Source of the DNA: Erysipelotrichaceae bacterium | GTDB lineage: Bacteria; Bacillota_I; Bacilli_A; RFN20; CAG-826 | Assembly: GCA_015059065.1 (NCBI GenBank) | Contig: SVBE01000003.1 | Location: 1-64,000, forward strand | Direction: 5' to 3' | DNA length: 64,000 bases | Part shown: in pieces, positions 16,880-25,728 of the stretch | How the letters are laid out: each line of letters starts with the position of its first letter | How positions within the stretch are numbered: position 1 is the first letter of the stretch | The notes under the pieces: model-generated | Told to the model about the DNA's origin: nothing | Seen by the model: the letters and a program-made list of their open reading frames with translations, nothing else | Database searches by the model: none | Program-made: the position numbers and the translations under genes

Positions 16880-18268
16880 CTAGACATATAAGTTGAATTC
16901 CACAACTTCATCTTTTTCCTCTGGTTGAGGATTATATTTCTTTTTGAGGAATTCAGTAGCGACCGATTCGAATAAGGCGAGAGAGAGAACGTCTTCATCG
17001 CATTTAGCAATGTCCTTATATTTCTCTTTCAAGGATTCGAATTCAGGTTCTAATAAATCGGCTGGACGACATTTGATAATTTCATCATCGCCGACAATTT
17101 TCTTTAAGATTTCTGGATCCACTGGAGCTGGCCATTGACCATATCTTCCGTGACAGTAGTCCTTAATCTCTTTAGCGACCATCTTGTAGCGTTGGCCACT
17201 TAAGACGTTTAACACCGCTTGGGTGCCAACCATCTGTGAAAGTGGAGTGACGAGTGGTGGATAACCTAAATCTTTTCTGACGTTAGGAATTTCTCTTAAC
17301 ACTTCATCATATCTATCCATGGCGTTTTGTTCTTTGAGTTGGCTAGTTAAGTTAGACAACATGCCGCCTGGAACCTGATATTTCAAGATGTTTGGGTTGA
17401 CGGATAATGATTTGACAGTCATCTTACCGTTATTGAGGTTCTTGGTTTTGATTTTCTCTAATAATGGTTCGGCTTCAAACATCTTCTCCTTATCGAGTTT
17501 TGGATCGTATTTAGTGCCAGCGAGAGCGACGTTCATCGCTTGGGCGCTTGGTTGGCCAGTACCGTTTGATAATGGGGTGACTGAGCAGTCAATGATATCA
17601 CATCCTGCTTCAATCGCTGCCATATAAGTCATCTCACAAATACCACCTGTGCAGTGTGAGTGTAATTCAAGTGGTAGCCTGGTGTTTTTCTTTAAGGCTG
17701 TGAAGAGCGCTTTCGCATCTTGTGGAGTGAGAACACCCGCCATATCTTTGATACAGATTGAATCTGCACCTAGTTCTTTTTCAATTCTTTTTGCGAGCTC
17801 AGTATAGTATTCCACAGTATGGACTGGGGAAGTGGTATAACTGAGGGCGATTTGACAGTGTCCACCATATTTCTTAGTGGAAACAACTGCTTGTTTTAAG
17901 TTTCTTAAATCATTAAGAGCGTCGAAAACACGGATGATATCAATGCCATTTTCAATGGACTTCTTGCAGAACATATCAACGACATCGTCGGAATAGTGAC
18001 GATAACCGAGGATATTTTGTCCTCTGAAGAGCATTTGTAATTTCGTGTTTGGACAAGCTTTTCTAATCGCTCTTAATCTCTCCCATGGATCTTCGTTTAA
18101 AAATCTAAGGCAGGCATCGAAAGTCGCGCCTCCCCAGACTTCTAAAGCATAAAATCCGGCTTTATCGAGAATTGGAGCAACAGAAAGTATTTCTTCTGTC
18201 GTCATTCTAGTAGCGAATAACGATTGGTGAGCATCTCTTAATGTGGTGTCGACTATTTTGACTCCCAT
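16880..18268 (-). CDS. oadA: Oxaloacetate decarboxylase alpha subunit (carboxyltransferase, no biotin domain)
   Basis: A 462-residue carboxyltransferase of the PYC/OadA family. The TIM barrel begins with the hallmark DTTLRDAHQSL (7-17) and has the metal motif HSHCTGG near 204. The following PYC_OADA domain is present (MVGTQAVLNVLSG). The biotinyl domain is not fused but encoded separately downstream. It transfers CO2 from oxaloacetate to biotin. It is 13 nt downstream of pckA, so oxaloacetate made by PEPCK is the likely substrate. Confidence 0.93.
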   Translation of the reverse strand: MGVKIVDTTLRDAHQSLFATRMTTEEILSVAPILDKAGFYALEVWGGATFDACLRFLNEDPWERLRAIRKACPNTKLQMLFRGQNILGYRHYSDDVVDMFCKKSIENGIDIIRVFDALNDLRNLKQAVVSTKKYGGHCQIALSYTTSPVHTVEYYTELAKRIEKELGADSICIKDMAGVLTPQDAKALFTALKKNTRLPLELHSHCTGGICEMTYMAAIEAGCDIIDCSVTPLSNGTGQPSAQAMNVALAGTKYDPKLDKEKMFEAEPLLEKIKTKNLNNGKMTVKSLSVNPNILKYQVPGGMLSNLTSQLKEQNAMDRYDEVLREIPNVRKDLGYPPLVTPLSQMVGTQAVLNVLSGQRYKMVAKEIKDYCHGRYGQWPAPVDPEILKKIVGDDEIIKCRPADLLEPEFESLKEKYKDIAKCDEDVLSLALFESVATEFLKKKYNPQPEEKDEVVEFNLYV

Positions 18269-18281
18269 ATATGCTCCTTTC

Positions 18282-19889
18282 TTATTCAGCGTGTGGGCCG
18301 GCTTTCACGAGGGCTTTACCCGCGTCATTAGTTTCGTATTTCTTGAAGTTCTTTTGGAATCTAGAAGCTAAATCTTGTGCTTTTCTATTCCATTCTGCTG
18401 GATCAGCATAAGTGTCTCTTGGATCTAAGATCTTTGGATCAACACCTGGGAGTTCAGTTGGGACTTCAAAGTCGAAGACTGGAATCTTCTTAGTTGGGGC
18501 TTTAGTGATAGAGCCATCTAAGATAGCATCGATGATACCACGAGTATCTTTAATGGAGATACGTTTGCCAGTACCGTTCCAACCAGTGTTGACTAAGTAG
18601 GCTTTCGCGCCTGTGATAGCCATATGTTTGACTAATTCTTCACCGTATTTAGTTGGGTGTAATTCAAGGAAGGCTTGACCGAAGCAGGCAGAGAATGTTG
18701 GAGTTGGTTCAGTGATACCTCTTTCAGTACCTGCGAGTTTGGCTGTGAAGCCGCTTAAGAAATAATATTGAGTTTGTTCTGGAGTTAAGATTGAGACTGG
18801 TGGGAGAACACCAAAGGCATCTGCAGATAAGAAGATGACGTTTTGTGCATGTGGACCATGGCTGATTGGTTTAACAATCTTTTCGATGTGATCGATTGGA
18901 TAGCTGACACGAGTGTTTTCAGTGACAGACTTATCAGCGAAGTTGCAAACGCCCTTTTCATCAACAGTGACGTTTTCTAATAAAGCGTTTCTCTTAATCG
19001 CTCTATAGATATCTGGTTCGCTTTCTTTATCGAGGTTGATAACCTTTGCATAGCAACCACCTTCGAGGTTGAAGACACCGTTATCATCCCATCCGTGTTC
19101 ATCATCACCGATTAATAATCTCTTTGGATCAGTGGATAATGTGGTTTTACCAGTTCCGGATAAACCGAAGAAGATGGCTGTATTTTCACCGTTCATATCA
19201 GTGTTGGCGGAACAGTGCATTGAAGCCATACCTCTTAATGGTAAGAAGTAGTTCATCATAGAGAACATGCCTTTCTTCATTTCACCGCCGTACCAAGTGT
19301 TTAAGATAACTTGTTCTTTGCTAGTGATGTTGAAGGCCACACATGTTTCACTGTTTAAGCCTAATTCTTTATAATTTTCGACCTTAGCTTTTGAAGCAGC
19401 GTAGACGATGAAGTCTGGTTCGAAGTTGGCTTGTTCTTCTGCGTTTGGTTTAATGAACATGTTTCTCACAAAGTGAGCTTGCCATGCCACTTCCATCACG
19501 AATCTAACCGCCATTCTAGTGTCTTTGTTCGCACCACAGAAAGCATCGACGACGAATAATCTCTTATTAGATAATTCCTTTAATGCTAATTCCTTAACAA
19601 CTTTCCAAGTCTCTTGGGTCATTGGGTGGTTGTCGTTAGGATATTCTGGGGTAGTCCACCAAACTGTGTCTTTGCTGTTTTCATCGACAACAAGGTATTT
19701 GTCCTTTGGGGAACGACCTGTGTAGATACCAGTCATAACGTTGACTGCACCTAATTCAGTTAATTGGCCTTTTTCATAACCAGTTAACTCTTTTTTCATC
19801 TCTTCTTCGAATAACAATTCGTAGGAAGGATTGTAAACGACTTCACGGGTACCGTTGATGCCGTATTTGCTGAGATCAATCTTACTCAT
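18282..19889 (-). CDS. pckA: Phosphoenolpyruvate carboxykinase (ATP)
   Basis: A 535-residue ATP-dependent PEPCK. The kinase P-loop [11 protein letters not shown] (about 243-253), the metal/nucleotide motif [10 protein letters not shown] and [10 protein letters not shown] are all present, and the length is usual. It interconverts PEP + CO2 + ADP and oxaloacetate + ATP. In this operon with a Na+-pumping decarboxylase and without a visible citric-acid cycle, the carboxylating, ATP-forming direction is more plausible (inference). First gene of the operon with a leader and a Shine-Dalgarno AAGGAG. Confidence 0.95.
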   Translation of the reverse strand: MSKIDLSKYGINGTREVVYNPSYELLFEEEMKKELTGYEKGQLTELGAVNVMTGIYTGRSPKDKYLVVDENSKDTVWWTTPEYPNDNHPMTQETWKVVKELALKELSNKRLFVVDAFCGANKDTRMAVRFVMEVAWQAHFVRNMFIKPNAEEQANFEPDFIVYAASKAKVENYKELGLNSETCVAFNITSKEQVILNTWYGGEMKKGMFSMMNYFLPLRGMASMHCSANTDMNGENTAIFFGLSGTGKTTLSTDPKRLLIGDDEHGWDDNGVFNLEGGCYAKVINLDKESEPDIYRAIKRNALLENVTVDEKGVCNFADKSVTENTRVSYPIDHIEKIVKPISHGPHAQNVIFLSADAFGVLPPVSILTPEQTQYYFLSGFTAKLAGTERGITEPTPTFSACFGQAFLELHPTKYGEELVKHMAITGAKAYLVNTGWNGTGKRISIKDTRGIIDAILDGSITKAPTKKIPVFDFEVPTELPGVDPKILDPRDTYADPAEWNRKAQDLASRFQKNFKKYETNDAGKALVKAGPHAE

Positions 19890-19918
19890 ATATTTTTAAA
19901 ACTCCTTATGTTTTTACC

Positions 19919-19960
19919 GGGCTATTTGTTAAAAAGCCCCAATCAAAGTCATATTATCAC
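19919..19960 (-). promoter_or_regulatory. pckA promoter and leader hairpin
   Basis: On the minus strand an extended -10 (TGa TAATAT) lies near 19955-19960. The roughly 60-nt leader carries a stem GGGCT...AGCCC (19919-19939) upstream of the AAGGAG Shine-Dalgarno site. No T run follows the stem, so it is not an obvious terminator. It may stabilise or regulate the mRNA. Confidence 0.45.
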
Positions 19961-20040
19961 AAAAATATTGATATCATCAATAAAGACGATTCTTTTTTCT
20001 TCATTTTTGATGATTTATTTGTTTTTTTGTCCTATTATGC

Positions 20041-20053
20041 AATAATAGTGGCA
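20041..20053 (+). promoter_or_regulatory. Leaderless promoter, extended -10
   Basis: TGc-AATAAT (20038-20046) lies exactly 6 nt before the ATG at 20053. No Shine-Dalgarno site precedes the gene. Confidence 0.5.
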
Positions 20054-20478
20054 TGAAAAAGATTCGCTTAAATTGGTTGGATATCGTTTCCCTTATTGTT
20101 TTAGGTGTTTCCTTTATCCTTATATTTATACCTCTAAGCCCAAGCGATAATGGGCTTTACTCATTGACCACTTATGTCGCGGAAGCGTCTAATAATGGTG
20201 AGAGTATAAGAATCATCCCTTTTGTCTTTTATATAATGCTCACCTTAACATCGATTGCATTGATTATTTTTAATTTGAAGTTATTTTATAAGTTTTCAAT
20301 TTTTGGGGCGACAATCTTCATGTTGTTGCTATGTATTAATGGCTGGCCGACGAGGTTATTTTCTATGATTGTTGCCATGTCGTATTTAATCCTTCTTTTA
20401 CTAATAATCATTGTTGATTTTTTCAAAAACGGAAGATTTTTTAGAAAGGATCCAGAAAAGGAAGAAGATTTGCGATGA
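20053..20478 (+). CDS. Small four-helix membrane protein, unknown
   Basis: A 141-residue membrane protein with about four hydrophobic segments (about 12-30, 55-75, 78-97, 103-124), an extracellular loop between helices 1 and 2, and a charged Lys/Glu-rich C-terminus. I recognise no family. It overlaps the next gene by 4 nt (ATGA). The two proteins share a layout (MKK-R-x-N start, IPxxP after helix 1), so they look like tandem paralogues. Confidence 0.65.
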   Translation: MKKIRLNWLDIVSLIVLGVSFILIFIPLSPSDNGLYSLTTYVAEASNNGESIRIIPFVFYIMLTLTSIALIIFNLKLFYKFSIFGATIFMLLLCINGWPTRLFSMIVAMSYLILLLLIIIVDFFKNGRFFRKDPEKEEDLR

Positions 20479-20873
20479 AAAAGAAAAGATTTAACACCCT
20501 TAATATTGTGACAATTGCGGTTATAACACTAACCCTGATCATGTCTTTTATCCCTGTTAACCCCTGGTCAACCGGAGGAGACCCTACATACTATTCATTT
20601 TGTCAAAGAATGGTTGAGGCGAATACGAGGTCACCTGCTTTCCTTGTAATGGGGATTATCTTTTACATCGCCTCCATCCTTGTTATTGTATTTATTGCCT
20701 TTGGCAAAAAGGCTTTCTATATCGCTAGTTTAGGCGTTGCGACAGTGGGAATGTCACCATTTTTGGCAAGGGTGCTTCTCATCAACTATTTTGCCATCGC
20801 GGTGATGGTGGCTTATATCGCTTTATTGACCGCCCATCTATTCTTTTTAAGATATCGAAACAAAGAGGATTAA
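20475..20873 (+). CDS. Small four-helix membrane protein, unknown (paralogue of preceding)
   Basis: A 132-residue protein with four predicted membrane segments and a short basic C-terminus. Helix 1 (about 10-27) ends in SFIPVNPWS, comparable with IFIPLSPSD in the preceding protein, and both have a loop of about 30 residues before helix 2. It is translationally coupled to the preceding gene through ATGA. No function can be given; a hetero-oligomer is a reasonable guess. Confidence 0.65.
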   Translation: MKKKRFNTLNIVTIAVITLTLIMSFIPVNPWSTGGDPTYYSFCQRMVEANTRSPAFLVMGIIFYIASILVIVFIAFGKKAFYIASLGVATVGMSPFLARVLLINYFAIAVMVAYIALLTAHLFFLRYRNKED

Positions 20874-20932
20874 TGCATATGTAGTTTTCTCACGCAGATA
20901 ATATGGGTGTGGAAAAATGACTAGCATTGTGA

Positions 20933-20947
20933 AATAATAAAAACGCA
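20933..20947 (+). promoter_or_regulatory. Near-leaderless promoter of the Na/Pi symporter operon
   Basis: TGa-AATAAT (20930-20938) ends 8 nt before the ATG at 20947; no Shine-Dalgarno site is present. The expected start of transcription is 0-2 nt from the ATG. Confidence 0.45.
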
Positions 20948-22608
20948 TGAACGAAACAGTTGGATATATTATACAGTTACTTGTCGGTATTGCTTTATTT
21001 ATTACTGGCATGTCGATGATGTCTTCCGGACTTAAGAAATTAAGTGGCAGAGGGGTTCGTCGTCTTTTTAATAAAATTAAGGATAATAGATTAGCAGGTA
21101 TCGGTATCGGTGCTGCTACTACAGCATTAATTCAATCCAGTGGTGCGACCTCCGTCATGGCTATCGGTTTTCTTAACGCTGGTGTGATGACCATCTTCCA
21201 AGCTTTATGCATTATTCTTGGTGGTTATATCGGAACGACTGTGACTGGCTTATTGGTCTCCTTATCATCGTTCCCGTTCTCAACTTATTTATTACTTTTA
21301 GCTGTTGTTGGCGTGATCCTTTCCTTCTTCAAAAACGAAAAAGTGAAAAACACAGGTGAACTTTTAACTGGCTTAGGTATCTTATTCTTTGGTTTAGAAA
21401 CGATGAAAGGGGCATTCAATAGCCCAGACATTTCTGGAGCCTGCCAACAATTATTCGCGGTCATCTCTAATCCATTATTATTGATGCTTGTTGGTGCGGT
21501 CATCACTGCAATCGTGCAATCATCTTCTGCGACTACTGGTATCGTTATCGTCATGGTTGGTAACGGAGCGATCGAATTATCATCCGCATTCTATGTTGTC
21601 TTAGGTGCGACAATCGGCACAGTGGTAGTGACATTGATCGCTTCTATCGGTGGTTCGATTAATGCGAAGAGAACCGCGTGGACTTGTCTTGTTGTGAGAA
21701 TTGCCACAGCCCTTATGGCTTTAGCCATCTTGTGGCCAATTGAAGCCTCTACAAGCGGTGGTTTATCAAATGGTTTAGCAATTATGTTCGGCGGTAACTT
21801 ACAGATTACGGTCGCAATGTTCTTGATCTTCTATAACATCATCTTCATCGGTATCTTGTTACCATTTATCAAGCCAATTGAAAAATTATCTATCGCAGTT
21901 ATCAAAGATAAAAAAGCTGAGAAACAGAAATCTGTCCTCAAATATATCGACAATCGTTTATTGATCACCCCTTCATTAGCGTTGGGTCAAACTAAGAATG
22001 AAATCATCCATATGCTTGAATTAGCAAGAACTAATCTTAAGATTGGCTATGAGATGATGACTTTGCAAAGTTTTGAAAAGAAACAAGAACTCATCACTCG
22101 TGAGGATAATATCGACTATATCAACAATGCGATTACTAACTTCTTGATCGCTTTGTCTCACGATGTTTCCCTCGCTGAAGAAAAGAAGATTGGTTCTTAT
22201 TTCCATATCATCAACGATATTGAACGTATTGGTGACCACGCCTATAACTTCTATGAGCTCGCGGATAAGATGTATTCCAATGATTTACATTTCTCCGATC
22301 AGGCTGTTTTGGAACTCGATGAGATGTACGAGAAGATTGAAGAGATGTTTGATTTAACTCACGAAGTCTTCGTCTATCACGATAAAGAAGCCTTAAAACG
22401 CCTCCATGATGTAGAAGGTGAAACCGATGTATTAAAGACCAAATTAGGCGATTCCCATTATGAAAGAATCAGCAAGAATGAATGCGTGATGGAATTATCC
22501 CCATTCTATACTTCTTTAATCAGTGAACTCGAAAGAACTGCTGACCACTTAGTGAATATTGGCTATGCCCATATCAATCCAACTGGTGATGTGGAGGAAA
22601 ATGCATAA
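20947..22608 (+). CDS. Na+/phosphate symporter family protein with C-terminal PhoU domain
   Basis: A 553-residue protein. Residues 1-310 form the Na/Pi cotransporter membrane domain with the two inverted QSS repeats (ALIQSSGATSVMA and AIVQSSSATTGIV). Residues about 340-550 form a helical PhoU-like domain (IDYINNAITNFL, ERIGDHAYNF, ELERTADHLVNIG). NptA/YjbB-type proteins move phosphate with Na+. Transport direction and regulation by the PhoU part are not deducible. It would draw on the Na+ gradient made by the nearby decarboxylase. The stop overlaps the next start (TAATG). Confidence 0.9.
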   Translation: MNETVGYIIQLLVGIALFITGMSMMSSGLKKLSGRGVRRLFNKIKDNRLAGIGIGAATTALIQSSGATSVMAIGFLNAGVMTIFQALCIILGGYIGTTVTGLLVSLSSFPFSTYLLLLAVVGVILSFFKNEKVKNTGELLTGLGILFFGLETMKGAFNSPDISGACQQLFAVISNPLLLMLVGAVITAIVQSSSATTGIVIVMVGNGAIELSSAFYVVLGATIGTVVVTLIASIGGSINAKRTAWTCLVVRIATALMALAILWPIEASTSGGLSNGLAIMFGGNLQITVAMFLIFYNIIFIGILLPFIKPIEKLSIAVIKDKKAEKQKSVLKYIDNRLLITPSLALGQTKNEIIHMLELARTNLKIGYEMMTLQSFEKKQELITREDNIDYINNAITNFLIALSHDVSLAEEKKIGSYFHIINDIERIGDHAYNFYELADKMYSNDLHFSDQAVLELDEMYEKIEEMFDLTHEVFVYHDKEALKRLHDVEGETDVLKTKLGDSHYERISKNECVMELSPFYTSLISELERTADHLVNIGYAHINPTGDVEENA

Positions 22609-24158
22609 TGGCTTCTGATTCCTTAGTTCTCACTTTAGATTTCGGTACTCAATCCGTAAGAGCGGCTTTAACCAACAAACAAGGTGAAACGGTTGCTTTA
22701 TCTAAGATAAAATATCGTCCACCTTACGTTTCCCCCGTCAGTGGATATGCAGAACAAGATGCGGATTTTTATTGGATTAACGCCAAACAATGTTTAATTC
22801 AACTCTGCAAAGAGAACCCTGATAAATTACAACATATCGTCGGGGCGACAGTCACCACTTTTAGAGATACATCTGTTCAACTTGATGAGAATTTAAAACC
22901 ACTACGAAAATGTATCCTTTGGCTTGATCAAAGAATGGCAAAAGGTAAAGAAAAAATACCTCTCCATCATAGAGCGATATTTAAAATTATTGGAATGTGG
23001 CCAACGATTGTTTTAAACCGTGCGAGAACACCAGCCCATTGGTTAAAAGAAAACGAGCCAGAGACTTGGAACAGAACTTATAAGTACGTTAATATATCAA
23101 CTTATTTAGTATATAAGATTACAGGCCGATTAGCGGACTCTGTAGCCTGTATGGTGGGACATTACCCAATCAACTACCGCAAGGGCAAATGGTATCAATT
23201 TAAAGCCTTAAAAGGCAGATTCTTTGGCATTCCTAATCGTATGCTTTGTGAATTAGTGCCAGTAGGAGAAGTGATCGCGACCATCAAAGATGAAATCGCT
23301 GATGAAATCGGTTTACCAAGAGGCATTAAGTTATATGCGACTGGAAGCGATAAAGCTTGTGAAACAGTTGGTTTAGGCGCGCTTAATCCTACAGTAGCCG
23401 CGGTTAGCTATGGCACAGCCTCAACTGTCGAAGTTAGCAATCAAAAATATCATGAACCAGAACCATTCTTACCAGCTTATCAAGCTGCAGTGCCAGGATG
23501 GCATAATATGGAAGTGCAAATCTATCGTGGATATTGGATGTTAACTTGGTATGCGAAAGAATTCGCGAAAGATTTTGATAATGAAAGAGATAGAGGAATG
23601 ATTGAAGAACTCCTCGATGCCGAATTACAAAAAGTCCCACCGGGAAGCGAAGGACTTATCGTTCAACCATATTGGGGACCAGGATTATCCCGTCCATTCG
23701 CGAAAGGGGCGATTATTGGGTTCTCAGATGTTCATACACGTATCCATATCTATAGAGCGATTATCGAAGGTATTGCTTATTCCTTAAGAGAAGGGTTAGA
23801 AAGCATTGAACATAGTCAACATCAAAAAGTTGACCATATCATGATTTCTGGTGGTGGATCTCAGTCCGACGATATCTGTCAAATTACCGCGGATGTCTTC
23901 GGCTTACCAGTCTCCCGCGTTCAAACATTTGAAACTTCAACCCTAGGAGCGGCATTAAGCGTCTTCCTCGCCTGTAAAGAATTCGCGAATATAGAAGAAG
24001 CCACTCATGCGATGGTCCATAAAACAAAAACCTTCTATCCAAATGAATTAGCCCATAAGAACTACGACACTTTATATAAAAAGGTATATGTCAAAATGTA
24101 TCCTCAACTTAAAGATGTCTATCGCGATTTAAATAAATTCCTTAAACGCGGAAACTAA
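22608..24158 (+). CDS. FGGY-family carbohydrate kinase
   Basis: A 516-residue sugar kinase of the FGGY superfamily (xylulokinase/glycerol kinase relatives). The N-terminal phosphate loop LTLDFGTQSVRAALTN, the second loop YGTASTVEV and the adenosine motif ISGGGSQSDDICQITADV are visible, and the length is typical. The substrate cannot be told from sequence; family members act on xylulose, ribulose, gluconate, glycerol and others. Translational coupling (TAATG) to the Na/Pi symporter is unusual and suggests joint need for phosphate and polyol/sugar phosphorylation. Confidence 0.88.
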   Translation: MASDSLVLTLDFGTQSVRAALTNKQGETVALSKIKYRPPYVSPVSGYAEQDADFYWINAKQCLIQLCKENPDKLQHIVGATVTTFRDTSVQLDENLKPLRKCILWLDQRMAKGKEKIPLHHRAIFKIIGMWPTIVLNRARTPAHWLKENEPETWNRTYKYVNISTYLVYKITGRLADSVACMVGHYPINYRKGKWYQFKALKGRFFGIPNRMLCELVPVGEVIATIKDEIADEIGLPRGIKLYATGSDKACETVGLGALNPTVAAVSYGTASTVEVSNQKYHEPEPFLPAYQAAVPGWHNMEVQIYRGYWMLTWYAKEFAKDFDNERDRGMIEELLDAELQKVPPGSEGLIVQPYWGPGLSRPFAKGAIIGFSDVHTRIHIYRAIIEGIAYSLREGLESIEHSQHQKVDHIMISGGGSQSDDICQITADVFGLPVSRVQTFETSTLGAALSVFLACKEFANIEEATHAMVHKTKTFYPNELAHKNYDTLYKKVYVKMYPQLKDVYRDLNKFLKRGN

Positions 24159-24183
24159 AATTATACAAAAAAGAGAAGAAAGT

Positions 24184-24206
24184 AAGACAACGCTGTCTTC
24201 TTTTTT
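24184..24206 (+). terminator. Terminator after the FGGY kinase gene
   Basis: A 6-bp stem AAGACA / TGTCTT with a 4-nt loop (24184-24199) is followed by CTTTTTT. Confidence 0.75.
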
Positions 24207-24228
24207 ATCATTAAGGTAAATCACTATA

Positions 24229-24234
24229 TAATAT
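24229..24234 (+). promoter_or_regulatory. Promoter -10 of the lipase-like lipoprotein
   Basis: A TATAAT-rich stretch (24228-24236) precedes the gene at 24265 by about 30 nt. The leader contains a Shine-Dalgarno-like AGAGAGGG, in contrast with the leaderless genes nearby. Confidence 0.5.
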
Positions 24235-24264
24235 ATACATTAATAAACAAAGAGAGGGTATCTT

Positions 24265-25659
24265 ATGAAAAAAATAATATTTCTATTACCTTTATTAGTA
24301 TTACCTTTAACAGCGTGTGAGGTTGAAGGGTCTTCTTCAAGCTCTTCTGCTTTACCTCCTGCCTCAACATCATTTCCACCTGAACCTACGGAAAACACAT
24401 GCTTGATTCGTTTTGACACAATCACAGTGCTTGATGAAAAAGATCAACCATTTGAAATCACAAGAAAAGTGTCTTATAGCGATGAATATTTCAACGCCTC
24501 TGGCAAAGTATTCAGTAAAGATTTAGCTTTAGCGAGCTTTGCAAATTATGCTTCAAGCGATACGAAAGAAAATACAGATAATTTCTTTGCAAGCATCGGC
24601 TTTGATAATGTTGTACATTCTCCTGATTATGACACCCCAGAGACAAAAGATTCTGTTAAATATAATTTTGCCCATAAGAAGATTGGTGAATATGACGTTT
24701 TCTCCATCAACGCATGCGCGCTTTATCTTAAGCCATGGGAAAATAATGTCACGATTGGAAAAACCGGAAATGGTTCTGGCTTCCAATCAGGTGCAGACAA
24801 GATGCTCACAGCATTTAGATCATATTTAAATAACTATAATAGCGGCAAATATAAAATCTGGATGACTGGTCACTCAAGAACAGCAGCCTTTGCTAATATC
24901 ATCGCTGAAACACTTCTTGATGAAGAAAATCCAATTATCACTGATGACACATTGTTCTGTTATCCATTTGAAGCCCCTGCGGTTATCGATGTAAATTTAA
25001 AGAAACCACATGAATCAATTCATAATGTCATTAATGAAGAAGACATCGTCCCAGCCTTCTATCCAGAGTGTTATGGTCTTGTAAGAGCAGGACATGATGT
25101 CTATATCACAAACGATGATATCGATAAAACCGCAAGAGCGTTTGACCCACGCATTATTCTTGCTCCATCAAACACGATGGAAGGAATGCCAAAGAAGAAA
25201 GGCTTTATTGATTTCATTATCTCTTCATTGATTAGACCTGCAACTGGTAAACCTGGAGATTATGGTTACGCTCCTGATATGGCCACTAGAGAACATTATG
25301 TCGATAACGGCTATCAAGAAAACCTTGCGACCATGTTCCAATTATTATTCGGTGTCGACATGAAAAACTTCATTGATTTAGCCAAGAGAATTGAAGATCT
25401 TGGGTTTGAAGCAATTGGATTAATCGAAGAAGATGCAGCTTACAATTTGTTCTCAGAAATCTTAGATAAAAACGGCGAGACTTACGATAAAGCAAAATTA
25501 AGAAGCGCGCTTAACGGATTGATTAAAGTAATGCTTGTCAACTGCAGCAATGTGCTTCTCGCACTAGTTTATCCAGAGACGAGCAGCGAATTCTTACGCG
25601 GTGTGCAAAACCACTGTTTAGAAGTTCTTCTCCCAGCTTTATTAGCGTATAAAGGATAA
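24265..25659 (+). CDS. Lipoprotein with class-3-lipase-like alpha/beta hydrolase fold
   Basis: A 464-residue exported protein. The lipoprotein signal has lipobox LPLTAC with Cys at about residue 18, followed by a Ser-rich spacer. A central region shows WMTGHSRTAAFANIIAETL, the nucleophile elbow (GHSxxA) of class-3 lipase/feruloyl-esterase-like hydrolases, then DTLFCYPFEAPAV and HNVINEEDIVPAFYP, which fit the Asp and strand order of the family. A catalytic His is plausible in REHYVDNGY. It probably hydrolyses an ester outside the cell; the substrate is unknown. Monocistronic with its own promoter and terminator. Confidence 0.72.
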   Translation: MKKIIFLLPLLVLPLTACEVEGSSSSSSALPPASTSFPPEPTENTCLIRFDTITVLDEKDQPFEITRKVSYSDEYFNASGKVFSKDLALASFANYASSDTKENTDNFFASIGFDNVVHSPDYDTPETKDSVKYNFAHKKIGEYDVFSINACALYLKPWENNVTIGKTGNGSGFQSGADKMLTAFRSYLNNYNSGKYKIWMTGHSRTAAFANIIAETLLDEENPIITDDTLFCYPFEAPAVIDVNLKKPHESIHNVINEEDIVPAFYPECYGLVRAGHDVYITNDDIDKTARAFDPRIILAPSNTMEGMPKKKGFIDFIISSLIRPATGKPGDYGYAPDMATREHYVDNGYQENLATMFQLLFGVDMKNFIDLAKRIEDLGFEAIGLIEEDAAYNLFSEILDKNGETYDKAKLRSALNGLIKVMLVNCSNVLLALVYPETSSEFLRGVQNHCLEVLLPALLAYKG

Positions 25660-25679
25660 TAAAATATAAACAAAACAAA

Positions 25680-25703
25680 ATCGCAGAATTAATGCGGTTT
25701 TTG
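25680..25703. terminator. Bidirectional terminator, lipase-like gene / ABC exporter
   Basis: A 6-bp stem (ATCGCA / TGCGGT with one wobble) has an A-rich left flank and TTTTTG on the right. It separates two convergent units. Confidence 0.6.
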
Positions 25704-25728
25704 TGTGCTTTTTCTATGCAAACCTCGA

